Shown here: positions 1-10,640 of the stretch, piece by piece
How the letters are laid out: each line of letters opens with the position of its first letter
How positions within the stretch are numbered: the first letter of the stretch is position 1
Source: Timema cristinae
Lineage: Eukaryota > Arthropoda > Insecta > Phasmatodea > Timematidae
DNA: 64,000 nt
Direction: 5' to 3'
Assembly: GCA_039000515.1 (NCBI GenBank)
Contig: JBCFYV010000001.1
Coordinates: 16,655,928 to 16,719,927 of the forward strand
The notes under the pieces: generated by a model
The model's input: the letters and a program-made list of their open reading frames with translations, nothing else
What the model was told of the DNA's origin: nothing
Database searches by the model: none
Program-made: the position numbers and the translations under genes

Positions 1-300
1 TTTAATAACTTTAGCTATATACTATTTTATGAAACTTTTTTAATAATACATCATTTCCGAAATGTTTAATTTTTAAAAGTAATATTATCTTGACCACAAA
101 ATGCTTGGCTTGGTTTGATATTTTGGTTATGTAGTAGTTGTGTAAGCAACCTTGCTAATTACTTACTACATCTTATGTAATTAGTTAGCAAGCACGACAT
201 CCCATAGGTATCGTCCAAGTAACCTTCTATTGTCCCGCCGAGGTCGTCAGATCTTCAAGTATTCGAGGCTTGTGTTGCCTTTCTCCAGATTCTCACAACT
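1..300. other. AT-rich sequence without recognisable gene
   Basis: I see no coding signal or known repeat here. It leads into the 42-bp minisatellite and probably belongs to the intron upstream of the first coding exon at 1805. Confidence 0.4.
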
Positions 301-309
301 CCAAAGTGA

Positions 310-1345
310 TTGGCATGGAAGGATAAATATCTGATAGTAGCTCAAAGCTGGTTGACATGGAGAGATATATATCTGGTAGTAGCTCAAAGCTGGTTGACAT
401 GTAGGTGTATATTTCTGATAGTAGCTCAAAGCTGGTTGACATGTAGGGATATAATTCTGTAGTAGCTCAAAGCTGGTTGACATGTAGGTATATATTTCTG
501 TGTAGCTCAAAGCTGGTTGACATGTAGGGATATAATTCTGGTAGTAGTTCAAAGTTGGTTGACATGTAGGATATATTTCTGGTAGTAGATGAAAGCTGGT
601 TGACATGTAGGGATATATTTCTGAGGTAGCTCAAAGCTGGTTGACATGTAGGATATATTTTGGTAGTAGATCAAAGCTGGTTGACATGTAGGGATATATT
701 TCTGATAGTAGCTCAAAGCTGGTTGACATGTAGGGATATATTTCTGGTAGTAGCTCAAAGCTGGTTGACATGTAGGGATATATTTCTGATAGTAGCTCAA
801 AGCTGGTTGACATGTAGGGATATATTTCTGATAGTAGCTCAAAGCTGGTTGACATGTAGGGATATATTTCTGATAGTAGCTCAAATCTGGTTGACATGTA
901 GGGATATATTTCTGATAGTAGCTCAAAGCTGGTTGACATGTAGGGATATATTTCTGATAGTAGCTCAAAGCTGGTTGACATGTAGGGATATATTTCTGAT
1001 AGTCGCTCAAAGCTGGTTGACATGTAGGGATATATTTCTGATAGTAGCTCAAATCTGGTTGACATGTAGGGATATATTTCTGATAGTAGCTCAAAGCTGG
1101 TTGACATGTAGGGATATATTTCTGGTAGTAGCTCAAAGCTGGTTGACATGTAGGGATATATATCTGATAGTAGTTCAAAGCTGTTTGACACGTAGGGATA
1201 TATTTCTGATAGTAGCTCAAAGCTGGTTGACGTGTAGGGATATATTTCTGATAGTAGCTCAAAGCTGGTTGGCATGGAGGGATATATTTCTGATAGTAGC
1301 TCAAGTTGGTTGGCATGAGGGATATATATTGGTAGTATCTCAAAG
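310..1345. repeat. 42-bp minisatellite, about 24 copies
   Basis: A tandem array with core GCTCAAAGCTGGTTGACATG followed by TAGGGATATATTTCTGATA. The unit is 42 bp, a multiple of three, so several frames stay open and produce long repetitive ORFs on both strands that are not genes. Units are nearly identical in the middle (about 700-1250) and decay at both edges, where TAGGG becomes GAGGG or a base is lost. It lies about 460 bp upstream of the signal-peptide exon. Confidence 0.95.
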
Positions 1346-1804
1346 GTGGCCAACATGGGGTATTTATATATCTGGCAACAGCTCAGAAGTGCCCAATGAA
1401 ACATATTTTAACGGCTTACACTTGACCCTGACTAAATATTAACATTTTAAAATAGTCTCGGTATTTATTTGATGTTATGAAAGTGTAAATGAGCATGACT
1501 CTCCCACCACCATCAAGAACTCATTGGTCTTCTTAAAAGAAACCGATTTATTTTTTTATATAATAACATTATTATATTTTTAAAAGACTGAGCAGGTTCT
1601 AAATCATAAAACACTTTCCGTAAGTTAAAATAGATGAATAACAACGATCTGGTGAATGTGAGCTGTTAGAACACCTGACTTGTCAATGAGTCTGGTATGT
1701 GTTCTGACCTCATGAAATGGCAACAGTAGTTTGTGAAAGTATACGTAATGTCTGTCATCACGCGAGTCCCCTCCTCACTAACAACCTTGTTTCATGTTCC
1801 ACAG
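1346..1804. other. Unannotated sequence upstream of first coding exon
   Basis: AT-rich up to about 1740. It ends in a pyrimidine-containing stretch and the acceptor TTCCACAG at 1797-1804, so it reads as the 3' end of an intron that follows a non-coding 5' exon outside or upstream in the window. Confidence 0.4.
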
Positions 1805-1866
1805 GGGCGGCGTCCCGGCCGCTAGCGGCGAGATGAGAGGGCAGAGACTTCTCGTCCTAGCCCTGG
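1805..1866 (+). CDS. CPAP1-like gene, first coding exon (signal peptide start)
   Basis: The exon lies between an acceptor (TTCCACAG) and a strong donor (CTGG/GTGAGT). The first 28 bases are a GC-rich 5' UTR, and the ATG is at 1833. It encodes MRGQRLLVLALG, a positively charged start followed by a hydrophobic run. This joins the exon at 23779 (VAILVSTCSS) to form a typical cleavable signal peptide. The ATG was chosen because it is the only one in the exon and gives the expected n-region. The protein is therefore secreted. The assignment to the downstream gene is inferred from phase (11 codons plus one base, matched by the next exon) and from the completed signal peptide. Confidence 0.7.
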
Positions 1867-2094
1867 GTGAGTACCTCATACCAACCCTCGCAGAATGTCA
1901 CCGGGATTGTATTATGTTTAAATAAGGTTATTCACAATGAATATTGGTAAGCTATTGATAAATGTGTGGTTGTTGAAACTGTATCTTTATATTTGAGTAA
2001 ATTGAACAATGACACCTTGACACGGGAATCGAACCAAGATGTACAGGAATTGTCCCGTGCTCAGGGTCATTCTTCATTTATAGTTTAAGGCAGA

Positions 2095-2265
2095 TTATGT
2101 GATGGACGTGTTCATAATGACCGAACAGCCGCCATCTTTTGGCAAAGATAGTGCCAACTTCTGAGGATATATGGTGTAATTTGGTCACCCAAATGAACCC
2201 TCCAGCTGTTAATCTCATTTTTCTTAGACCAGAGCTGCTACTTATTACTTTCTAAACTTAAAAAC
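2095..2265. repeat. Dispersed repeat, partner of 18815-18965
   Basis: The stretch around GCCGCCATCTTTTGGCAAAG and GTTAATCTCATTTTTCTTAGAC matches 18815-18965 with scattered substitutions. The family is not recognised. Confidence 0.5.
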
Positions 2266-2471
2266 ATGTTTCTTCATTATTTCAAGATATTCCATGTGAC
2301 TCGAGTTTTCGATAGTTTGAGATTGGCCTGTTCTCGTTCAATTCGATTTATCGAGGCGTAACTGTAATGTACATTACATAACAAATAACTATTTTAACTT
2401 ACAGGGATTTTCTTTTTTCAAAATAAATGTGTTTATATATTTTAAATAGTAGGGGATTTACTTTACAAATA

Positions 2472-2750
2472 TAATGGGGACCTGGCGGTCTAGGGGTAAG
2501 GTGTCAGACTTCCGTGCTGGGGGTCCGGGGTTCAATCCCCGGTCCCAGCACGGATTTATCTGATTACCAAACCCTTCATTCACCTCTGACAAGACTCTTG
2601 TGAATGTGGGGAATGTCAGGCCTCCACCGTGGTTCGGATTCCACGATAAACTGTAGGTCCTCCATTTCATCTCACAATCACCCTACCATTACACATTAGC
2701 GTAAGTGCGTATAACCCGAACGGGTAGTAAGACGCGGTGCTAATAATAAT
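2472..2750 (+). mobile_element. SINE-A, full length with target-site duplication
   Basis: tRNA-derived head with A box TGGTCTAGGGG-like (here GCGGTCTAGGGG) and B box GGTTCAATCCC. A unique body follows, then the tail GCGTATAACCCGAACGGGTA and GACGCGGTGC ending in (TAA)n. A 12-bp duplication ACTTTACAAATA lies on each side (2460-2471 and 2751-2762). Confidence 0.93.
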
Positions 2751-2762
2751 ACTTTACAAATA

Positions 2763-3590
2763 AAATAAGTTTCTCAATCAAAAAAACAACGACAAACATC
2801 TTTAGGAATATTTAAATTAGGATGGACAAATCCTTTCGCAGTAGTTATTCTCATCTATAATAAATATTGTTGTTTGCTATAAAGTGAAGAGAGTTATTCT
2901 GTGCTAAAAAAATAACGGACAGCGCTTTAAGCACTTACACTAACTATAGTGTATGTAATGTTTGTAAGTATGTATCTGTCAATGTGATTACCAGCAACAA
3001 AACACTTTTTGTACCATTCTATATTTTATTGTTGAGTCACGCCTTTCTTTTTATCTCCTTCCGGAGTTAAAATTTGCTGTAGGTTATTCTGTTGGAGAAA
3101 GGATGCTCTATTAAAATCTTTTTATTGGCTATAAAAAGATAAATTGGTACTAAACAATCATACATAAAGTACTTACTCATACTTAGTACATTGAAATTAA
3201 GGAAAAATCATTTACAAATCAGTTTTCAGTAAATTACCTTTAAATCTGTTTTTCAAAAATAAATAATGACCCTCTTTTAAAATAGGCATGAAAAATTAAT
3301 ATATATAAAACACTTTTTTTTTGTTAATTTTAGATTAAAATAAATTAATGACTACACTTGAATAAAATTTTCTCTATAAAAAAGTATACAGTGTTATTTA
3401 CCATGCAAAATACTCTTTAAGATTTCCATTTTGAATAAAATCGTTACGGCCATTTTCGAAATTTTCAGAATTATTAAAGTCACTACTCAGTAAACAACCC
3501 TTAGCTTTAGGACTAGAATCAATATCCTGACTTGGCCTTTAAAATAATTTTGAATGAAATCTATAAAGCTGAATCGACTGTAGGCTCGAG
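2763..3590. other. AT-rich intronic sequence, nothing recognised
   Basis: No ORF, repeat family or RNA gene that I can support. Confidence 0.4.
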
Positions 3591-3594
3591 TATG

Positions 3595-3845
3595 TACAGA
3601 CATGCATGGGGACAGTCAGACATGGGGACAGTCAGATATGAGGACAGTCAGACAGGGACATCAGATATGAGGACAATAGACATGGGGACATACAGACATA
3701 CCTGAGGACAAACAGACTGAAAATGTGAGGACAAACATATAGACATACATGGGGACATACAGAAATACTGTACATGAGGAAGATAGAGTCACATACATGG
3801 GACAGACAGACAACATACATGGGGACATACAGACAAGACAGACAG
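3595..3845. repeat. Irregular minisatellite of GGGGACA(T/G)ACAGACAT type
   Basis: Repeated variants of ACATGGGGACATACAGAC and GATATGAGGACAGTCAGAC, with unit lengths drifting between about 16 and 27 bp. Minus-strand ORFs over it (SVCPHV-like) are by-products of the repeat. Confidence 0.75.
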
Positions 3846-4260
3846 AATAATAAGACACATTTTGGTGTTTCAGCGGCACATAAATCGTCAATAATCATCA
3901 AATCATTCAAAAAATTGTTCATGGTTACAATACCTAATCTATTAGAATAGCAAAACCCAATTATTTTAAAAGTGCTGACCTTGCGCAAGATTGAACGTGA
4001 GTCCTGAAGTGAATCTACGAGAATAAAACTGGTGGTATTAAAACGTGGGTTTGTTGTATTGCTTCAGATGTCGGCCCTCACAGTCTGTTAAGATTTCCAA
4101 TACCTCTTCTCGGTCACTTGCATGTGGCCTTTACTGATCACGCACCTTAAATTACGGTACTTTACCTGGAGGAAGCGTCGCTCCGTTTAAGGTGGGGCTC
4201 TATGAAACGCGAGGGCAATGTTTTTAATAGTTTTTATAGAAAAACGCTTTTTTTTTTCAA
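3846..4260. other. Unannotated intronic sequence
   Basis: Nothing recognised. Confidence 0.35.
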
Positions 4261-4521
4261 AATAATATAATATAATAATAATAATATTTAGCACCGCATC
4301 TTACTACCCGTTCGGGTTATACGCTTTAAGAACTAATTACGCTAATGGCTTAAGAATTGGGAAGGTTGAATTAGAGGAAGTGAACCCGCATTTGTGTGGA
4401 AAGCCATTTAGGAAAAACCACCCCCAGTTCACCCAACCGAGATTCGAATCTCGATCTCCCCGTCCTCAGTAGTCGAGCTCAACACGACTAGCGCGTTAGC
4501 CAACTACGCCACCGAGGCGGG
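4261..4521 (-). mobile_element. SINE-B copy
   Basis: Read on the minus strand it starts CCCGCCTCGGTGGCGTAGTT (A box TGGCGTAGTTG), has a B box GGTTCGAATC-like stretch, and ends in the same tail as SINE-A (here ACCCGAACGGGTAGTAAGAT) and (TAA/TA)n. Confidence 0.9.
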
Positions 4522-4784
4522 TTCTTGATTGAAATTTGCAGATTCAAATTGTTTAAATCCCCTGTAAAAATATTATATGTTAATTCCTAAGGAGGGTCGA
4601 GCTAAGCAAGCAATCAAATGTTAATATGTTGCTTTATCTAGAATTCTTAACTGTCATTGCATGAAATGTTACTCACATCCTATTTGGTATCTATCATGTC
4701 ATAGTTTTCTCCTGCTAAATTATGAAAAGGAAATAGAGAGCACGTTTTAATTTATTATTTTATTTACCGTTATATTTTATTGTC

Positions 4785-5239
4785 AGTGTCGTGTCGTGGA
4801 GTGTTTTCAGGGTAAGTAGAGTTAGTTTTAACTTTTCACCCCGTTTATCCTATATTGTAATGTACCTTGACCGTGTAGGTTATAACGAATAAAATAGGTC
4901 AATGTTGTAATTAATCAAGATAAAACCGCTACTTTACACGATAAGTGAAGTGTGCTTGTAAATAATTGTTCTAATAACTCAGTAGAACACTCATTGATAG
5001 TGTCATATCATGGAGTGTTGCCAAAGTAAGCAGAGTTAGTCTAAACTGTACCTGTGAATTGTTCTCATCACTCAGTAGAACATTCATTGGTCAGATATCA
5101 ATGAACATACATTCCCATGTGAAGTATGTATAGCAGTTTAATTGGTCAAATGGGTACATAGTGGCAGAGAACATTATCACAGGTACAATTTAAAAAAAAA
5201 AGCTCTGATTACCCTGGCAACACCCCACGACACGACACT
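4785..5239. mobile_element. Inverted-repeat element (MITE-like), 455 bp
   Basis: Imperfect terminal inverted repeats of about 32 bp begin AGTGTCGTGTCGTGG at 4785 and end CCACGACACGACACT at 5239. A third, internal direct copy of the terminal motif (TAGTGTCATATCATGG) lies near 4999, which suggests an internal duplication or nested end. No coding capacity. Confidence 0.7.
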
Positions 5240-5775
5240 ATTATTATTTATTATTATATATATGTGTCTGGGTGTAATTTAATCTGGATCTCTTTTCAGT
5301 CTAGCGATTGGTATTGGTCAATATATTAATCTATATTTGTAATATTTTAAACACTCCCTGACCATTAGGTTAGCACTCTCCCCCTTAACGTGAACCAGAT
5401 GATGCCTCTCTTGTGTTGAAAGATCGTGACGGAGCTCTTGAGTCGGGTTGAGTAGAAAAAGAGGGAAGGGAAATATCATCGGTAATAATAATAAGTGATC
5501 GATTAGTAGACCAAGGTGCTCACGACTTAATGTGATGAACGGGTCTGTCCCATCTTTGATATTATGGGTCAAACTCTCTCTCTCGAGTCCATATGCAAAA
5601 CAGGGTAGTTGTCACTTTATAACAGACACCGTTTAGTCAGACACTTGATTATGTTTATGTAATGGAAACTTAGTGTGGGGTAAAACAAAGCGAGCCAACT
5701 TTCACGAATCACGGGCCATTCTTCATTCTGCAACAAAAAAAAAGTAAAAAAATAAAATTAAAATAAATTAAAAGG
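5240..5775. other. Unannotated intronic sequence
   Basis: Nothing recognised. The short minus-strand ORF at 5318-5572 has no family features. Confidence 0.35.
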
Positions 5776-6335
5776 ACCTGCTTCGGTGGCCGCGTGGTCT
5801 AACGCGCTACTCTCTCAGTAGACTTGACTGCGGAGGATGGGGAGATCAAGATTTGTAACTCGGTCATGTGTACTGAGGGTAGTTTTTTTTTTCCCAAAAT
5901 GGTTTTCCACTCACCTTACACGCAAATGTGGGTACTCTTCCTATAGTTACGATTTTATTATTATTATTAGCACCGCGTCTTACTACCCGTTCGGGTTATA
6001 CGCACTTACGCTAATGTGTAATGGTAGGATGATTGTGAGATGAAATGAAGGACCTACAGTTTTTAACGTGGGATCCGAACCACGGTGGAGTCCCGGCATT
6101 CCTCACATTCACAAGATGTCTTGTCAGAGGTGAAGGAAGTGTTTAGTAATCAGATAAATCTGTACCGGGACCGAGGATTGAACCCCGGCCGCCAGCACAG
6201 AAGTCTGACACCTTACCCCTAGACCACCAGGTCACCAGTTACGATTTTCCTAATCCCTAAAACCACTATCGTAATTAATACATAAGCGTATATCCTGAAC
6301 GAGTAGTAAGACACGGTACTAAATAAATAATTATA
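5776..6335 (+). mobile_element. SINE-B copy split by a nested SINE-A
   Basis: The head (CTGCTTCGGTGGCCGCGTGG) and body run to 5956. The body resumes at 6237 and reaches the tail AAGCGTATATCCTGAACGAG at about 6330. The two halves are separated by the minus-strand SINE-A at 5957-6236. Confidence 0.9.
5957..6236 (-). mobile_element. SINE-A nested in SINE-B
   Basis: A full-length minus-strand copy with tail (TAATAATAAT on its own strand) at the left and tRNA-like head at the right. A perfect 12-bp target-site duplication AGTTACGATTTT is present at 5945-5956 and 6237-6248, inside the host SINE body. Confidence 0.95.
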
Positions 6336-6695
6336 GATTTTTTTTCTCTTAAATGTTTGTTAAAATCTTACAGTAGGAGATTGCTTATTTCTAAAACATA
6401 GATAAAATCCAGAGGTGATCTCAGTTTGGTGTGAATAAGCTATCAATGTTATTCTCACGTCGGTTGAGTCCTTGACTTTTAAATATAACCATTTTTTAAC
6501 CAGAAATTGGCCTTCGGAACAAAATAACTTAACTAATGGTCCTTTACGTTTGAGTAAATATGATTTGCATCTTGAAATACATTAAGGGGACACATCCCTT
6601 AAGATCCCGTCTCCCACCAACGTTATCTTTTCATTGATTTTTCCTAGAACTTCTTTATTAGTCACCCGAATTGTCCACCGGGCGTATAAGAGGCG

Positions 6696-6944
6696 ACCCA
6701 CCTCGGTGGCGTAGTTGGCTGACGCGCTAGTCGTGTTGAGCTCGACTGCTGAGTACGGGGAGATCGAGGTTCGAATCTCGGTCGGGTGAACTGGGGTGGT
6801 TTTTCCTAAATGGTTTTCCACTTTCCCTCCACGCAAATGCGGGTTCACTTCCTCTAATTCGACTTTTCCAATTCCTAATCCATTAGCGTAATTAGTACTT
6901 AAAGCGTATAACCTGAACGGATAGTAAGACGTGGTGCTATTATT

Positions 6945-7011
<67 letters not shown>
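6696..7011 (+). mobile_element. SINE-B with long (ATT)n tail
   Basis: Head ACCTCGGTGGCGTAGTTGGC, B box GGTTCGAATC, tail ending GACGTGGTGC, then about 25 ATT triplets. An 11-bp duplication TATAAGAGGCG lies at 6685-6695 and 7012-7022. The triplet tail makes spurious poly-Asn and poly-Leu ORFs. Confidence 0.95.
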
Positions 7012-7015
<4 letters not shown>

Positions 7016-7022
7016 AGAGGCG

Positions 7023-7765
7023 GTTTTCCAAATGTGGGCAAATATTGACGAACTTCCTCAAAATTATCTTCCTCATCCTTACCACATATATTAAGACGTT
7101 AAAACCGACTATTGTGATAAAACGTGCAACTTTTAATAAAATGGTATAATATTCTTCTTTAACCTTTGCTTTTTCAGCGGCCTGTAATTAATAAGTTTAC
7201 TCCCATAAATTAATCCGTCATAATCCTTGGTAATGTGAGAAACAACCAAAGTCAGTTCTCATACATGGCGCATGCGCGGCTCATAACTGCGCGGGAAGAC
7301 TGCGCAATCTAACATCAAGACGAGGTGATTGCCTTGGAAAAAAAAAAGTTTGCACCGCGGTGGCCCGGGGTTACTTCATGGCGATGTTTTCACCGAGTTA
7401 CGGGTCGCGTGTTTCTTCTGGCTCTTTTCTCTTTCTCTCTCTCTCTCTCTCTATCCCTCTTCTCGCTAACTTCAGTCGGATAGCAGTTACTACATCTGTG
7501 CCTTGGTTCACACGCACTCCTTTTTTTTGCGAAGATCTAGGCCTACCAGTCACAAATGTGCAACCACAGCCTCAATATTCCTCTGGTACTGTTTTATGTC
7601 AGTGTATTTCACTTTCTGTAGTTTATAGAGTACTTCCTGCGAGTTTTTGTCCCAAATAAATTCTTGGTTATTTCATCATAATAATTATAAATGCACTTTA
7701 AATATCTCTCTCCATTTTCGTCTGTTTCTTATCGTCATTGCCTCCATAATATCCTTAGTATTTTT
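7023..7765. other. Intronic stretch with GC-rich patch and CT microsatellite
   Basis: Contains the GCGCATGCGC site and a (CT)n run at about 7430-7455. A 99-codon ORF at 7360-7659 shows no family features and is partly made by the CT run, so I do not call it. Confidence 0.35.
7268..7277. promoter_or_regulatory. Perfect NRF1/Ewg-type palindrome
   Basis: GCGCATGCGC, the core bound by NRF1 and its insect homologue Erect wing, sits in a locally GC-rich patch (about 7265-7345) inside the long first intron. Use as a promoter or enhancer is inference only. Confidence 0.3.
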
Positions 7766-7767
7766 TT

Positions 7768-7812
7768 TATGGTATTTACCATGCACTTTCTGAACCAACT
7801 GATTATATCAGA
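7768..7812 (-). mobile_element. 3'-end fragment of SINE-E type
   Basis: GGTATTTACCATGCACTTTC followed by TGAACCAACTGATTATATCA matches the left end of the elements at 19738 and 28340. Confidence 0.5.
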
Positions 7813-7867
7813 ACATGACAAAAACTAATTTAATCTTTAACATACACAGCATCCATTCCCCCGGCCG

Positions 7868-7997
7868 TTAATTTATCACTGTGAAAGGTGAAACCCATAT
7901 TTCATCAATGATACATTTTTTCGGCACTACTGGTAGTCGAATTGGACCCTTAGTTCAGTAGTCAGACACGCTACCAACTCAGCTAAGGTGTCGGATT
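7868..7997 (-). mobile_element. SINE-D copy (tRNA-like head)
   Basis: On the minus strand a head with TTAGCTGAGTTGGTAGCGTG and a B-box-like CCAATTCGACTACC, followed by a body (TGATAAATTAACGGC) shared with 24735-24868. Confidence 0.65.
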
Positions 7998-8374
7998 TTA
8001 GGTTTATTAAGCTATTCTAATCTCACTCACATACTTCGTAGCCTTCATTACGAGATTTCATGTTCAGTTATTTAATCATAAGTTAACGCTTCGTTCAATC
8101 AAACTTATCAGAATAAACAGCTCAAAAAAATAATTGAATGACCCCAATCAACAATTTAGAACTAGCAACAGTGGAAGGAGCTGATAGCAAAAAGTGTGCA
8201 GATGAGAGAAGAATATAACATTAACTGTGCATGTGAGAGGAGAAGAATGGATGCAACTAAAGGAGTAAGAAAGGTGGAGGGAAGAAGGAAGTAAGATGCA
8301 TTTTACTAACTAAACTGACCCGGACACAGGTTGAAGCAATTGATGAAGATGATGATGATGATGATGATAACACC

Positions 8375-8475
8375 AGGGGGCAGGTGAAACAAGGCGTCAA
8401 TCTCGTCTGGCATGGTTTAACAGTGACTGGGAGGCACGGGTTCAAATCCCAGATTAGTAAAAGAGTTTTCGGAGC
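8375..8475 (+). mobile_element. tRNA-derived SINE head fragment
   Basis: CATGGTTTAACAGTGACTGG and B box GGTTCAAATCCC in tRNA-like spacing. No 3' tail was identified because the next element starts at 8513. Confidence 0.4.
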
Positions 8476-8512
8476 TGTTGGCACGTGACTACGTTATTTT
8501 TAACCACCACTA

Positions 8513-8715
8513 CAGTAGCCTCATGGCTTCTTTGGTGCTGACTGACAGCTGACGGCTTTTAAAAGTTACCAGACCAAATTATGTATCCCTACGCCGAACC
8601 ATATGATCTGCAAAATCATGTGTTTAGCAGCTGCCACTTCTGACGGTCAAAATATAGGTATATACCTAAATGTTAACTGTCATAAGTCAGCACCAAAGAA
8701 GCCATGGGGCTACTG
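8513..8715. mobile_element. MITE with about 30-bp TIRs and TA duplication
   Basis: Terminal inverted repeats CAGTAGCC(T/C)CATGGCTTCTTT...GGTGCTGACT are flanked by TA on both sides (8511-8512 and 8716-8717). The 203-bp non-coding interior and the TA duplication fit a non-autonomous Tc1/mariner-type element. Family assignment is inferred from the TA and the CAGT terminus. Confidence 0.8.
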
Positions 8716-8929
8716 TAACATCCCTTACTAAGATTATTCTACCGTGCCATTCCTGCATCTCACAGCAAGGTCATCCGGTACAGTCTCTCATATTCCGGCA
8801 AGGGAAATGGATACCAAAATATATATTTTTTCTCCCATGATGACGGACGAATTTTAATTATTCTAATGGAGTCATGATGAATAAAGTGTAATTTAGAGCA
8901 AATGTACCACCATCTGCATGGGTAAAGAT

Positions 8930-9030
8930 CGGGGTAAACCATCTAGTATACACCTTCCTCAGTACAGTAAGCCGGGATTCGAACCTCGGTCTATCGGGTC
9001 AGAGTCAGGAGTATGAAAAGTTGCGCCGAT
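8930..9030 (-). mobile_element. tRNA-like SINE head fragment
   Basis: A minus-strand B box inside GAGGTTCGAATCCCGGC is seen. The rest of the element is not resolved. Confidence 0.3.
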
Positions 9031-9627
9031 CTTGCCGGAAAAATGGAAAGTAAAAGTCGTGATCTGAACTAGAAGTCTACATCAGATGGTCAGTTATAGA
9101 AACAAGTAACAAAAAACACAACACGAGACTTCCAGTGAGTTACAAATTATAAGAGGAAGACTTGATCTTTTCTCCAAACGATTTGTGATGATGATTAGTC
9201 GGGACTGGATCAGTGAAAACTGTGAGAGATTCTTCAAGAACCTGTTACTGCAAGTAAACACGCCACAGTTCTGTTGATGATGATGATGATGATGATGATT
9301 AAGAGGAAGATTAAAAAACGAGTGGAAAGTAAAGTGTTCATGAAACAAAAAAAAAACAATTACGATCGATTATGGTATTATGGAAGAGAGTGCGATTTAA
9401 GTTTAGTGTTTTTACAATTTTTATGATGAAATTAATATTTTATCCATGGTAATTAAAATATTGTTTCAGCAGATAAATTTAGTTTAAAGGTGCTGTATGT
9501 TTCAGAATTGATAAGGAGCTCAGACGTTTATAAATCACCGATTTTGATATTTTAAAATCTTGTTTTCACTAAAGGGGAGGTGAAGGTTCTTTCTGTACCA
9601 ATTTAATTTTCAAGTTTAAATGGTCTT
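9031..9627. other. Unannotated, with short (GAT)n microsatellite
   Basis: A (GAT)n run lies at about 9275-9300. Otherwise nothing recognised. Confidence 0.35.
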
Positions 9628-9828
9628 AACCTGCTTCTGTGGCCGCATGGTCTAACGCGCTACTCTCGCAGGAGATGAGATTCTAATCTCGGTCGGGTGT
9701 ATTGAGGTTTTTTCAAACATGGTTTTCTACTATCTCTCTCCACGCAAATGCGGGTACATTCCTTTAAATATAACTTTCACAATCACAAAAAAATCAACGT
9801 AAATAATACATAGGCGTACATTGCCAAA
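9628..9828 (+). mobile_element. SINE-B copy, left half of an inverted pair
   Basis: Head CTGCTTCTGTGGCCGCATGG, body with CCACGCAAATGCGGGTAC, degraded end near 9825. It is immediately followed by an opposed copy. Confidence 0.8.
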
Positions 9829-10032
9829 CGCTAAGCTAATGATTTTAGAGATTAGGAAGGTTATATTTAGAGGAAGTGTACCCACATTTTGTGGGAAAGA
9901 GTGGAAAAATCCGTTTTAAAACCACCCTTCAGTAGACCCAACCGATATTTGAATCTTGATCTCCCTATCATCGGTAGTCTAGTCTACTGCGAGAGTAGCG
10001 CCTTAGACCATGTGGCCACAAAAGCGAGCTGA
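9829..10032 (-). mobile_element. SINE-B copy, right half of an inverted pair
   Basis: The same family on the minus strand, head at the right (GTGGCCACAAAAGCGAGCTG region). The two copies meet near 9830 with their 3' tails lost, giving about 200-bp inverted arms. Confidence 0.8.
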
Positions 10033-10254
10033 AGAACATTAAATCAATCGTATCCAGTGAGGCAATATTTTATTCATTTTAGACCAAAAAGTTATCGGTC
10101 ATAAGAACGGCAAAAAAAAAAGAGAACATTAACTCATAGTCCCTTTTCCCCCCACCTTAAAGACGAATGTCTTTAGTAAGCCCAAAAACATCAAACAACT
10201 TGCATTGGCGGGCAAACGGACTAAACGTCAAGCACCTCTGGCTTTTTTTGTTGT

Positions 10255-10395
10255 CATTGATTGAGCTTTGAATATACTGAGGGTGTTTATCTTTCCTAAC
10301 TAATTTACCACTCATCTACACTTAAATGTGGGTACATTTATTCTAAGTTCTACCCTTATCATATCTAACCCATTGGTGTGGTCAGATATTTGATA
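10255..10395 (+). mobile_element. SINE-B body fragment
   Basis: TACTGAGGGTGTTTATC and ACACTTAAATGTGGGTACAT correspond to the SINE-B body. Head and tail are missing. Confidence 0.5.
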
Positions 10396-10440
10396 GACGT
10401 AACGTAGATATTATTATATTAATATATATTACATAGTAAG

Positions 10441-10442
<2 letters not shown>

Positions 10443-10474
<32 letters not shown>
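10443..10474. repeat. (TA)n microsatellite
   Basis: About 16 TA dinucleotides. Confidence 0.9.
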
Positions 10475-10477
<3 letters not shown>

Positions 10478-10499
10478 AAGAACCTTTTTACAGCTGTAA

Positions 10500-10640
10500 A
10501 CGGTATTAAAATAATTTCCATATATTCATACGTCAAGTCATGTGATATGCAGCTCTCCCTTTTGATGGTTTTGTATCAATACCAATGAAATAATATCAAT
10601 ATTGACAGTAAATAAATTTTATTATATATATATTTTTTAA
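10500..10640 (-). repeat. Dispersed palindromic-family repeat
   Basis: Shares a core with 20600-20915, 49205-49335 and 52150-52310. On the minus strand it contains ATCACATGACTTGACGTATG and a TATCAATATTGAC-like end. Confidence 0.45.

Noticed and set aside
549..1442. Three ORFs of 257-264 codons over the 42-bp array
   Set aside because: Unit length divisible by three keeps all frames open; sequences are pure repeat translations.
2490..2560. Functional tRNA genes in the many GGTTCAATCC/GGTTCGAATC segments
   Set aside because: All are followed by the same SINE bodies and tails and several have target-site duplications; acceptor stems do not close.
6582..7149. Poly-Asn and poly-Leu ORFs
   Set aside because: Translations of the (ATT)n tail of a SINE-B with clear target-site duplication.
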